A stretch of 17,393 nucleotides of DNA from Dissophora ornata (Eukaryota; Mortierellomycota; Mortierellomycetes; Mortierellales; Mortierellaceae). The notes under the pieces were generated by a model. That model saw only the letters and a program-made list of their open reading frames with translations. It had not been told where the DNA came from and made no database searches. A program made the position numbers and the translations under genes. Positions 1-8,806 of the stretch are shown piece by piece (position 1 is the stretch's first letter; each line of letters opens with the position of its first letter). Location: assembly GCA_025201705.1 (NCBI GenBank), contig MU617267.1, positions 1 through 17,393 of the forward strand, given 5' to 3'.

Positions 1-696
1 AAAAAAAAAAAAAAAAAAAAGAAAGAAAAAAGAAAAAAGAAGAGAAAAGAAGAGTTTCGATGGCGGTGAGGGGACATCGCGAGTTACCAGACCAGACCAC
101 ACGAAACGACTGCTGAGAGGACGTGCCTGAGAACCCAAAAAATAAAAAAATAAATAAACACACCAGCACCGCTGAACGCCCCCACCAAACAGAGTTGAGC
201 GATTCTATTTGTGCTGACAACTGCGATATGTTCCCGAGCTGAAAATCAAAGAGAGAGGGAATGTGCGGGAGACCTTTCTGAAGTGAACATTTGAGCCGCG
301 TAGAAACGACTAGTGTCGTCGACAGCACTGGGGACAAATGATGCTGCAGTAACCTCAAGAACCCCACCCTTCAGCTCACCCTTTCACACCCTGTCTAATC
401 TTTTCAGTGCACTCTACTTGGGATAGACTTCAATTGAAGAAAACACGCACACATCAACCTTGCGGAATAATCCTCCGAGGCCCAAACGTGCTGCTCAAAA
501 AATAAAAGGCGCTGTGAATCTGTAACATGCGCCTGCACTGCTTCGAGCTTCGATCCATCCAATCAAACAGCTCCACCCGATTATATATTTTCTTTTTTTC
601 GTTTTCTGGTATTGTTACATTTGTGAGATTTGTGAGAGGCTGCGTATTCCGGGCCTGTTGCTACTGTATAGATCCATATAACCACCCTCCTTGCCT
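1..696. other. Region without a recognisable gene; A/GA-rich left edge
   Basis: The window opens with a 20-base A run followed by GA-rich sequence (1-55), which read on the minus strand would be a CT-rich tract like the leaders seen elsewhere here. The open frames are short or antisense to the gene at 697-2916. The part just left of 697 is the downstream flank of that minus-strand gene. I see no canonical AATAAA on the minus strand close to its stop, only AT-rich sequence around 580-600. No coding, RNA or mobile feature could be supported. Confidence 0.5.
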
Positions 697-2916
697 TCAG
701 CCCTTCACTCCAGGACTAAACTCGCTTGGCCTAAAGATTTCCTTGCGTTTCTTTGGCCGCGCTCCCGACTGTGCTTTGGTCGTGTCTACTGCTGCCGCTG
801 CTCCAGCGGCCATTAAAGCTGGACTCTGGTCCTTCCATACAGTTGGCCTGGATATTGCTGTCGTTGCTTCCACTTTGGGAGCTACGGTTTTGATCTGCAC
901 AGCACCAGTAGAGACAGGATCAACATGGCCGGGCTTTGCCGATAATGACTTTTGGCTAGCATCACCATCAGGGTCCACAGTCGTGTCCGTCTCTGCCTCC
1001 TCGTCCGCCTCAGCATCCGTTCCTGCATTCGCGTTCTTGTCATCCTGCTCTGATTGTTCCCCCTTCTCGGTACGGTGTTTTTTTCTCTTTTCGTACCACT
1101 GATGTTTCCGCTCCTTGTTCTTGAGTGATCCCAGCTCTTTGGAAAGACCAACTCGTTCCTGCTCCACGCGGTCCAAAGTTTGGCGCGCCTGCTTGGCCTC
1201 AGATTCATAAGTGGCGGGATGCGACTGCTTGTTGTCTGGTGACTCGATCCGAAGCAACTGCGCGAGCAGATCCTCCCGTTCTGCTGTCTTGCGGTGCAAT
1301 TGCTCCACCAGCGAAGTAATCCGTTTAAGTCGCATCGTCGCAGCATTCGAAGCATTGGCCTCTCTCTTCTGAATAAGACGCTCCTTGTTTGTCTTATTAT
1401 CCTTCTTTTGAGAAGCCTCTGGCAACTTGGATCGAGATTTACCACGCTTGTAATCATAGTCTTCCTCCAACAATTTTGCCTTGGCTTTGTTCCACAAAAG
1501 TCCCTTGTTCGTCAGCAGACCTGGGTCTTCTAGTGCGAGATTTTGGGCTGCGCAATTAATAGCGTGCTCGTATTTTGTCAAGGATCGGGAAGAGTGCTTT
1601 CCGTATATGAGGGCTTGATGCATAATCAGGTCCCTCGTCGCTGGATCCGTTTGGTGAGAGGAGGCTGATGACGATGCAAAGTTGGGCGTGCTGCCCCACG
1701 ACGACGAAGAATTCGAGTTGAAAGAGTTAGGTTCTGGCAGCACTGGAGACGATCCTTCCAGCACCATATCCGAAGGTGTTCCTGACGAAGACCGTCTTCG
1801 CTTCATTTGCCGATAGTCGCCCTATTTATACCACGGAAAAAAAGGAGTTAGCAAGGATGTATCTCTTTAAATGACCGAAATGGTCAGATTGCAAATGGGT
1901 CATTTTAGCGGATTGTCAGCACCTACTTTACTAGAAGACCTCTGCACTTTCGGTTGCTCCTGTGAAAACGCAGAGGGGGCTTGTGGGTGATAACTGCCTC
2001 CACCTGACGTGCGCACGGGTCCGGGATACTGATAAATGTCTCCAGCAGATAACACCTGCGCAGGTGTCGTAGGACCGTAGGCGGCGGATTGGGATGGTGG
2101 GTTTCCCTGAGAACTTTGTCTCTTCGAGGCGGAGGATTGACGGTACAGTCCCGGATTTTGAGAGGATCCCCCTTGAAACGTGTATCCTCGGGTGGGCTGT
2201 GAAGAACTGAGTGACGACTGAGACGGGTGTGAGTTCTGAGATTGGGAGGGCTGTGATTGTTGCGAGGGCTGCTGGAAGAACTGCGAATGCGAGTAATGCA
2301 GCATGCTGTGGGGCTCTGGCTGCATGAACGAGTTCTGCGAGTTATCAAAATGCATAGAGCCCATCCGGCTGCGCTCGCGGAGGTCCCGTATTCCCTTTCG
2401 GAAGGTGACCGCATGGAAAGGCTTCATAGGGATTGCTTCCATGATACTCTTGAGTTCATCGTCGTCAAAGTCAATGATAAGCGGCATCGAGTCATCCGCC
2501 GCACCAGCTTCGTTGAATGACTGGAGATATTGTGAGAGGTTGCAGTTGTTGAGGAATGCAGGTAACGAAGGTATCTCATTTAAGGTCATGAAGCTGCTGT
2601 TATTTCTTCTGAGCGGGGCGGGGACAGGCAGTGCTCTGTGGGCGGCATTATGGCCCTGTTGTCCAAACGACGGCTGTGCAGGGTTTGGAACTTCAAACGC
2701 ACTGTTAGGTGCTGCAGAACCCATGCTGGAGGGGTGCGGCGGTATAGTCCGAGGCGGTGGGGTCGGCGTAGGAGAGCGCGTAGGGGGCTGTTGCTCCTCG
2801 ACAGAATCCGTGTCGCCATCCGAAGGAATGATGGGCGAGGGCATGTCCTCGAGTGGAGCCTCGTTCCGGGTATCTACTGAGCCAGCGCCAGTGGGTAGGC
2901 TTTGGGCTGTGGCCAT
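697..2916 (-). CDS. NAB-like transcriptional coregulator (NCD1 + NCD2), two exons
   Basis: The inferred CDS is complement(join(697..1821,1927..2916)), 704 aa. Exon 1 ends at AAA with donor GTAGGT. The 105-nt intron has a CTAAC branch-like site and ends in AAATAG. Exon 2 resumes in phase 0, so two frames that look like separate genes join into one. I chose ATG 2916 (G at -3 and +4); the upstream in-frame extension has no ATG. Residues about 116-182 match the NAB NCD1 pattern: NLSQYLQSF, an acidic EL-IM helix, then MKPFHA and RKGIRDL. Residues about 394-462 match NCD2: H-IN-AA-L, DPGLLTNK, a W-KAKAKL helix, YDYKRGKSRSK. Between them is a Ser/Gln-rich disordered stretch (about 190-330). A charged coiled-coil-like region covers about 495-570. 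Basic clusters KRRR (337-340) and PKKRK (near 686-690) could be nuclear signals. In animals NAB proteins bind EGR-type zinc-finger factors and modulate transcription; the fungal partner is unknown. Homology rests on remembered motifs, not a search. Confidence 0.8.
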
Positions 2917-3459
2917 AACTATTGTGACCAGGAAGATAGGAATGTATGCGTGTAATGTGTGAATGTGTTTGTCGTGCAATGCCTAAAATGTCGCAACAAT
3001 AGATTCTTCACTTGCCACACTTGCCTCTTATATTATTTTTTTTACTCAGCAATGTAGAAAGAGAGACAGAGCGCGCGCGAAAGACAGCAAGAGAGAGAGC
3101 GATAAAATAGGAGGTAGAGAGTGATGCAGTGCGCGACTAGCGACAATGGATTTGACAGGTCAAGATTTGAACAGGCAGAAAGTCTAGAGAGAGAAAAGAG
3201 CGCAAGTAACTTGACCCTGCCCTCGCCCCTCAACCAGTGTGTCAAAAATGGTGTTTTGGTGGCGGTGGCGTTTTATCACGAATTGTTTAAGGGGGGGAGG
3301 GTCCGTCGTTTTCAGTTGGCGCTGCTCGTTCGATGTCGCACTTGGGGTTGCACAGGCTTATTCGACAACAGATTGGATTCAGGCTAGCCCCGCTCCAGGA
3401 CTCCGTCCTCCTTCGTAAGGATTAGAATTCAGCGTTCACAGTTGCTCACCTCTTCTCGT
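2917..3459. promoter_or_regulatory. Upstream region of the NAB-like gene
   Basis: About 540 bp precede the start codon of the minus-strand NAB-like gene. On that strand, 3057-3120 and 3180-3205 are CT-rich (GA-rich as written) with a GCGCGCGC block at 3071-3078. This resembles the pyrimidine-rich leaders ahead of the cytidine deaminase and bem1 genes. No clear TATA box is visible. The rest (3210-3459) holds G runs and no supported gene. The functional label is inference from position and composition. Confidence 0.4.
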
Positions 3460-3644
3460 CAGCGAAAACCCTGGCCCTAATGACGACACCGTCATTATTT
3501 CCAAGCAAGCCACGATCGGCGAACACACCATTAACAAGTCTGTGACACCCCAAGTCTCGATTGATGTTTCCTGACTTTTTTACAGCCGTGTGTAATCCGT
3601 ATGCTTGTAGTATCTCAAGTATCCTCAAGCGATTAAAAAATCCG
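3460..3644 (+). repeat. Left arm of imperfect inverted repeat
   Basis: Two blocks, 3460-3516 and about 3576-3644, are reverse-complementary to 3991-4045 and 3904-3973. The stretch 3597-3638 (42 bases) is a perfect match to the complement of 3911-3952. The left arm has 59 bases between its blocks where the right arm has 17, so one copy gained or lost sequence. Block one carries a 36-codon open stretch (3464-3571) that looks protein-like (DDTVIISKQ), preceded by a good 3' splice-site sequence (CTCTTCTCGTCAG). Differences between the arms change amino acids freely, so coding constraint is not apparent. Confidence 0.85.
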
Positions 3645-3757
3645 CGATCAGACTCATTAGAGCTGGAGAAACTCAAGAGCAGATTCTCAAGAGGCGAGAA
3701 AAGGCCCACACGATCCAGTCCCAGATCTTTTCTACTGTGGCATATACGTGCTTGTGA
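3611..3757 (+). pseudogene. Coding-like fragment in the inverted-repeat spacer
   Basis: After a TTGTAG acceptor-like site, 3611-3757 is open for 48 codons and ends at TGA. The peptide is amphipathic and charged, with segments such as YLKYPQAIKKSAIRLIRAGE and QILKRREKAHTIQSQ, and looks more like a real protein than random translation. I do not recognise the family. It begins within the left repeat arm; only its first roughly 11 codons are duplicated, inverted, in the right arm. No start codon or complete gene model could be built, so a gene relic or mobile-element fragment is the most economical reading. Confidence 0.3.
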
Positions 3758-3831
3758 GGTTTATTCGCTCAGAGCTACGTGTGCAAGGGGGGGGGGGAAT
3801 GGCAAAATGAAAAGGCACGACCTCCAAAATC

Positions 3832-3886
3832 AGGCGCACTTCTACATTCAGGCACACTTCGCACTCAGGCACACCTGGCACTCAAG
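3832..3886 (+). repeat. Short degenerate tandem repeat
   Basis: Three to four imperfect copies of a unit resembling CAGGCACACTT-GCACT occur in a row (CAGGCGCACTT, CAGGCACACTT, CAGGCACACCT, then CAAGCAC). The repeat sits in the spacer of the inverted repeat, about 300 bp upstream of naa10. No function is evident. Confidence 0.5.
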
Positions 3887-3903
3887 CACTGCATGGTGTC
3901 TGT

Positions 3904-4045
3904 GCGGATATTTTAATCGCTTGAGGATACTTGAGATACTACAAGCATACGGACTACGCATGGGTTGTAAAAACTTCCTTTTCGTGCCGTATCGTGACTT
4001 GCTTGGAAATAATGACGGTGACGTCATTAGGGCCTGTTTTCGCTG
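3904..4045 (-). repeat. Right arm of imperfect inverted repeat
   Basis: This is the reverse-complement partner of 3460-3644. The inner block 3904-3973 pairs with about 3576-3644 and contains the 42-base perfect core (3911-3952). The outer block 3991-4045 pairs with 3460-3516 apart from a small indel and a few substitutions. The arm ends about 120 bp before the naa10 start codon, so it is probably part of, or adjacent to, that promoter. No terminal target-site duplication or transposase is evident. Confidence 0.85.
4019..4026. promoter_or_regulatory. Perfect CRE-type palindrome TGACGTCA, naa10 promoter
   Basis: TGACGTCA is the canonical CRE/ATF-type bZIP binding palindrome. It lies 138 bp upstream of the naa10 ATG, inside the right arm of the inverted repeat. 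The matching position in the left arm reads TGACGACA, so only the promoter-proximal copy has the full site. Binding is inferred from sequence alone. Confidence 0.5.
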
Positions 4046-4164
4046 CTTTCGGGGGTTTCACACTGCCAAAAGCGTAGAAAATAGATCGCGAGAATTCTTC
4101 AACAAAGGAGCTTGTAACCCTTACTTCAATTAACCCCTCGCCGAGGCAGACAACGGACGTGAAG

Positions 4165-5421
4165 ATGAATATTCGAGAGGCCACTGTATGTTTGCTCCAT
4201 GTCAGGACTGCAAAGACTGTCACTGCGTCAACACATACCTACCAGGAAGTAGACGTGGGCATTCACGTTTCTCGCATTCGACCTGAGAATTAACCCTTTC
4301 CTTCCCTCTATCCTCTATGACCTGAATGTCAGCTGGACGACATGATCCCCATGCAGAACTGCAATCTGCACAACCTGCCCGAGAACTACCAAATGAAATA
4401 TTGTAAGAAAATAGTCAGGAGAAACCGTTCAGCCGATCAGCTTTGGCACCAGGATAAAGCCTGTACCTGAGATTCAAAGACACTAACGTCAGATTGGACA
4501 CCTCTATTCTGCGACTAGACTTCTATCATTCCCTGACCTGGCCCCAGCTCTCATATGTTGCCGAGGATGAGAAAGGCAGAATCATTGGATACGTTCTCGC
4601 CAAGCTGTAAGAACAGATTATCAAACAGGATTCAATTCTGAACAGCGATTGCTTGAGTGTAGCCGCCATATGGAGTTTGACGTTTTACATTGGATCGGCG
4701 GGCTATTAATCGAGCTAACAGGAGACTATGGCTTTGTATTGCAATGGACAACATAGTGAGGAAGATCCCGCTGTTGAGCCACACGGTCACATTACGTCGT
4801 TGTCAGTAATGCGTACCTATCGCCGTCTCGGAGTTGCAGAGAAATTGATGACCCAGTCGCGTAAGTATCTTTACTGTCATTTTGATATCCATTCCAGGAA
4901 GGGATTATGTTGATTTGTTCAAGTGGAAGGGCTAGCAAGACAGCAGGATAAGACGCAGCTGGAGCTTGACATACGACATTCAGAACAACAGGCAGATGCA
5001 ATATGAGGATCAATTAGAGTGAAGTGTCTTTGACCCTCTCTTCGACTCACTCAACTCAGGGATATCTTACGTATCATGAAAACATCTGAACTGATTGGAA
5101 CCTCTGCGTTTTTGGATAAAACTTCCTTCCCAAAGAAAACGCAATGCGCGACGTGTTCAACTGCAATTATGTCTCTCTCCATGTCCGTAAGAGCAACCGT
5201 GCTGCTCTTCAGTTATACCGGGACACACTGAACTTTACGTAAGTAGGCTTTGTTTTTTTTTTTGATCCAAGCCCATTATACGCGAGGATTTGTTCCTTGT
5301 ACTCACTCTTTTTATACAATCTATTGATCTATATCTCTTATCTAGCGTCCAGGATATTGAGAAGAAGTACTATGCTGATGGCGAGGATGCATATGCATGC
5401 CGCAAGAACCTGCGGGAATAA
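4165..5421 (+). CDS. naa10: N-terminal acetyltransferase A catalytic subunit Naa10/Ard1
   Basis: The inferred CDS is join(4165..4185,4333..4402,4519..4606,4757..4860,5136..5238,5346..5421), 153 aa, all introns GT-AG with frame preserved. Naa10 is the GNAT-fold catalytic subunit of NatA, which with Naa15 acetylates nascent protein N termini at the ribosome. The protein starts MNIREAT and collinearly follows the family: LPENYQMKY with the catalytic-type Glu at 24, [11 protein letters not shown] (38-48), GYVLAK (54-59), HGHITSLSV (69-77), the acetyl-CoA loop RRLGVA (82-87), [10 protein letters not shown] (106-115) and [12 protein letters not shown] (135-146). It stops right after the catalytic fold, lacking the long acidic or low-complexity tail of human and yeast Ard1. 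The first exon has only seven codons. Because the exons are scattered it could be mistaken for a relic, but every join restores the frame with no stop or missing motif. Confidence 0.93.
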
Positions 5422-5440
5422 TCTTTACATAAAGATACCG

Positions 5441-5448
5441 TGACGTCA
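5441..5448. promoter_or_regulatory. Perfect CRE-type palindrome TGACGTCA, rpb7 promoter
   Basis: A second perfect TGACGTCA starts 20 bp after the naa10 stop codon. It is 47 bp upstream of the TATA box and 161 bp upstream of the rpb7 ATG. The T-rich tract 5449-5493 separates it from the TATA box. Its position fits an upstream bZIP site for rpb7. Confidence 0.55.
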
Positions 5449-5495
5449 CTTTTTTTTTCCTTTTTCCTTTTTCTTTTTTTTTTTTTTTTTTTTGG

Positions 5496-5503
5496 TATAA
5501 AAG
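5496..5503 (+). promoter_or_regulatory. TATA box of rpb7
   Basis: TATAAAAG occurs 107 bp before the rpb7 start codon, directly after a long T-rich tract, in the only gap between naa10 and rpb7 (188 bp). The spacing is compatible with a transcription start at about 5525-5560 and a short leader. Confidence 0.6.
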
Positions 5504-5609
5504 GCGGGGCGTATGCGTTGCATTAGATCTTTTCATCTGGATTAATGCACCGCTGCTGATTGCGATCGACAGACGACCTGACCCTTTTGAGTTGCCCTTC
5601 TTCGCCGCC

Positions 5610-6845
5610 ATGTTCTTCTTGGTAAAAAAACCCCCCGACATGTGTTGCTACTAGTCTGTATGCAAGCATGCAAAACACCCACATGAGGAAATGCCGCGAG
5701 ACTGATAGCTTCTCTAATGCTCCTCCCTATCCATCAAACAATGCCTGTCTCGTTTATCCATTTCATCCTCGTATCCCACACACGACTTGAAAACGAAATA
5801 ACGAAATAACGAAATAACGGCAAACGCGCGTTTCTATTTGGCTCCTCTCATGGACGACACCTTTTTTTTTTAAAAAAAAAAAACCTGGAAAAAAAAAACT
5901 GGGTGGAAAATGTCAACAGCGCAATCTATCACACACGATCAACCTTCATCCATCCTACTATGGCCCGCACATGAAGGAGTTCCTGCTGAGGAACTTGCAT
6001 GGCGACGTCGAAGGGACCTGTTCAGGAAGGGTTGGCTTCATTATCTGTGTCTTGACCGTGACCAACATTAGCCCAGGAAAGGTCCTGCCCGGTTCTGGCC
6101 TTGCTGAGTTTGTGGTCCAATACCAGGCCATTGTTTTTAAGCCATACAAGGGGGAGGTCGTTGATGCGATCGTAACCAGCGTGAACCAGGTAATGACAGG
6201 AAGCCCGGGGGCGTGTGGAAACCAATTGAACTAAACTTTTCTCTTTTTTTAAATGACAGTGACAACAGTGAAGTCGAGAAAAAAAAGACCAAGTATTTTC
6301 TCTAACTCGTTAATATCCTTTGAATGCTCTCTCTAGATTGGATTTTTCGCAGATGTTGGACCCCTCCAAGTCTTTGTTGCCCAGAAGGTAGGCGTCAACG
6401 ACTCAAAGGAATTTTTAAGATGAAAGTTGCTGCTCTAACAGCTGTTGCTGACAATATTATCGATTGCTGTTGTTTCCCATTGTAGTTGATGCCAAACGAC
6501 TTCAAATTTGACTCCAATGGACCCTGCTACAGAGGAGATGATCAGGTATTGTTTTCAATCCATGTGGATTTGCAGGTCGAAAAGTTAATTGCGCGTGCTA
6601 ACTCTTTTTTCTGTGGCCCCCCCCCCCTTTTTTTTTGTCTAGATGATCGAAAAGAATGGTCAAGTACGGCTCAAGATTGTTGGTTTGAAGTACCAGGCAA
6701 CTCAGATTGTAAGTGAGACGCCCTTTTGCACGATTGCGCTAAAGTGAAATTTCGCATCTTTCCATGTACTAACTTTTGGTGTACTTGTTTTCACTAGAAC
6801 GCTGTGGGGACGATAAAGGAGGATTACCTGGGTCAGATCCAATAA
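5610..6845 (+). CDS. rpb7: RNA polymerase II subunit Rpb7
   Basis: The inferred CDS is join(5610..5621,5920..6189,6337..6387,6486..6545,6643..6708,6798..6845), 168 aa, the usual family length. All five introns lie between codons (phase 0) and are GT-AG. Rpb7 pairs with Rpb4 to form the stalk of RNA polymerase II and binds emerging RNA. The N-terminal tip domain (about 1-77) includes MFFLRNLSHTI, LHPSYYGP, DVEGTCSGR and SPGKVLPGSG. The C-terminal S1/OB domain begins at about 82 with FKPYKGEVVDAIVTSVNQ, then GFFADVGPLQVFV, and ends VGTIKEDYLG. The ATG is in a GCCGCCATG context and the first exon has only four codons. Intron 1 (298 nt) contains a three-copy 8-bp repeat and A/T runs. The gene is tandem with naa10 and convergent with eIF3m. 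Confidence 0.96.
5794..5817 (+). repeat. Three-copy CGAAATAA tandem repeat in rpb7 intron 1
   Basis: The 8-base unit CGAAATAA is repeated three times without interruption inside intron 1 of rpb7. It looks like a simple satellite with no coding consequence. Confidence 0.8.
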
Positions 6846-6846
6846 A
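6841..6846 (+). terminator. AATAAA overlapping the rpb7 stop codon
   Basis: The last sense codon CAA, the stop TAA and the next base create AATAAA, a canonical poly(A) signal hexamer. If it is used, the rpb7 3' UTR would be only a few tens of bases, which suits the tight convergent arrangement with the eIF3m gene ending at 7040. Confidence 0.45.
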
Positions 6847-7001
6847 GTAGAAGACGATGGGGCGGTTAGAAAGAAAGCCTTCTTTTTTTTTTGTATTGAT
6901 ATCATCTCTCATCTATCTCTGTTTGGATCTGGCAACTTTAATTCAATGGTCAGTTGCTGACAACATGCAACATGGACGCGGAGGAATCTTGAATTGATAT
7001 A

Positions 7002-7007
7002 TTTATT
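7002..7007 (-). terminator. Poly(A) signal AATAAA of the eIF3m gene
   Basis: Read on the minus strand, AATAAA lies 33 bases after the eIF3m stop codon, in AT-rich sequence. This is appropriate for 3' end formation within the 194-bp gap shared with rpb7. Confidence 0.5.
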
Positions 7008-7039
7008 AGACAACAGAAAGAAAAAAGCAATAGATGACA

Positions 7040-8806
7040 CTAGTTGTTGGTGATAACAGTCGTGTTGACAGCAGCACTAGCGAGCTTTGCGTTGGCCAAG
7101 ACCTGCAAGATCTCTGCCAACGACTGCTTCCATCCGTTCAGTCTGTTGCTAAGCTGTTGCCACTGCTGTGTTCCAAAAGTCCTGTAGATCGAACGGTTGA
7201 TAATCACGACTTTGGAGACTTGGTTCAACTTGGCCTCAACCAATCCAGCCCGAATCACATCGATCACCCACAGCTCGACCTCATCCTCCTGCACCTCCAG
7301 GGCGTTGGCGACCTCCTGGTAGCTCAACTCACGAGTCAAGTTCTCCGATCCGAGCGAGGCCAATGACAAAAGACGGATCTTGCGAAGAGTCTCCTCCTCA
7401 TCCAATCCAAGCTCCTTAACCAATCCGCCGTTCTTGGAGACCAAGGTACGGTAGTCCTGAACATTGCCGCTCATGAAGACCGAGAGAAGCTCGTAGACCT
7501 TCTCAGACTTGAGATGCTGGATGGCATCGATCTTCAACAGGTTCTCAAAGTTGAGAATCTTGGGCAGAGTGATAGAGTCGACGATGGCTCTTGTGGCATG
7601 AACCTTTTGAGAATCCAGCTCTGATGTTTGGTTGTTGAATGTTGTGAGGTACTTGATGAGGAAATCCAGAGACTGGTATCTACATGTTTTCATGCCATGC
7701 GAAAACAATAAAAAAAAAATATAAAAATATAATGATGGTTGGGGGATCAGAGATTGTCCATGGTATCAATAACCAGTGACGGAAAAGTCATTTCCTGTTA
7801 TCAGATGCCAACTTACGGGTTTCCAGACTCCTTCAAGCGATCGGCCAAGGTCAACAACAAGGTCCGCTCAGCATCGACACTGACGCCCCATTCGCTCAAC
7901 CAGGACGAAACATACTGAAGTTGAGGCAGAACCAAATCCATGTCATCGCTCGCCACAGCCAAATCAACGATGGAGGTGAAAACAGCCAGGCGAAGAGGAG
8001 AGTTGGCGGGGAGAATGTTGAAGATATTTGAAAGGCTATCAAGGAAATAAAACAAAAAAAAAAATCACGAGATAACATTAGCCGCGGCATCCTGACTTCC
8101 AGAAAGGTGGATGGCAAATTTTACTCGGCTCGAACTAGACTCACACTTTGAACTTGAGAGTAGTCTTTTGCGTAGGCTCTGTGATGAGAGTCTTCAGGAC
8201 TGTCTCCAGGTTGGTCTTGTCGGTATCAGGGAGCAAGATGGAGACGAGAAGGTTATGAGCAGGCTCAAATTCTACGTTCACACAAAAAAAAGGGGGGGGA
8301 GGGGAGGGTTTAGCAACTGGCATTGGAAACGGCAGTTGGGTACCATTTGGGCACGCGCGATTAATACCTTTTTCTGGAGCCTCCAAAAGAGCCTTGCTCT
8401 CTCTGACAAGGGCCTTGATCGCCTTGGCATCCTCCTTGGACTCGAGCAAGGGGACAACTTCCTTGACGAGAGCCTCTGCCTCATCGCCACGCAGAGTGCT
8501 GATATATGTGGCCAGCTCGATAGCCTATTGTGAAGTGATGGACGCAACAACGATCAGTTATCTCCACAACTGCCTCAGAATTGCCCCCAGGATACACATG
8601 TGCCCGTGTCCAGAGATTTCCCCTCTTTTTTTTTTCTTCCTTTGTCTACGAGTGGTGCTGCATGATAGACTCCAAAGCCTCGTTCAAGGTTATGGAGTAA
8701 AGGCGGCAATCCAGTTGAATCAGACAGACAACGCCATTGTGTGTCCGCAATTAGGCCGTACCTGGTCCTGCACGGGGGCGTCAATGAAGATCTGCTCGGT
8801 GGTCAT
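7040..8806 (-). CDS. eif3m: Translation initiation factor eIF3 subunit M (PCI protein)
   Basis: The inferred CDS is complement(join(7040..7679,7817..8035,8145..8271,8368..8524,8762..8806)), 395 aa, all introns GT-AG with frame kept. eIF3m is a core PCI subunit of the eIF3 complex, which recruits mRNA and initiator tRNA to the 40S subunit. Helical repeats fill about 16-225 (MTTEQIFIDAP start; LESKEDAKAIKALV; ILPANSPLRLAVF). The PCI module spans about 225-350, with a winged-helix half containing ELSYQEVANALEV, VELWVIDVIRAGLVEAKL and the hallmark YRTFGTQQWQQL near 347-358, followed by LNGWKQSL. Length is close to the human protein. Saccharomyces cerevisiae lacks a recognised eIF3m, whereas most other fungi have it. 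Intron 2 (8272-8367) has a strong C-then-T polypyrimidine tract. The gene lies downstream of bem1 on the same strand (338-bp gap). Confidence 0.94.
8292..8308 (+). other. G-rich tract, possible G-quadruplex, antisense to eIF3m intron 2
   Basis: The plus strand reads G8-A-G4-A-G3, enough for four G-triplet runs with single-base loops. On the eIF3m sense strand the same bases form the C-rich part of the 3' polypyrimidine tract of intron 2, followed by eight Ts and the acceptor. A splice-signal role is the simplest reading; DNA quadruplex formation is only a possibility. Confidence 0.45.

Noticed and set aside
527..1102. 191-codon plus-strand open frame
   Set aside because: It is antisense to exon 2 of the NAB-like gene, which has conserved motifs; composition is Ser/Phe-rich shadow sequence.
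2303..2962. 219-codon plus-strand open frame
   Set aside because: Antisense shadow of the Pro/Ser-rich exon 1 of the NAB-like gene; no motif.
4165..5421. naa10 as a decayed pseudogene, suggested by stop-containing, scattered similarity
   Set aside because: Six exons join with valid GT-AG sites and restore the whole conserved protein without stop or missing motif.
6388..6485. Possible C/D snoRNA in rpb7 intron 3 (GATGAAA ... CTGA)
   Set aside because: The C box is degenerate, with no flanking terminal stem and no recognisable guide; not supportable.
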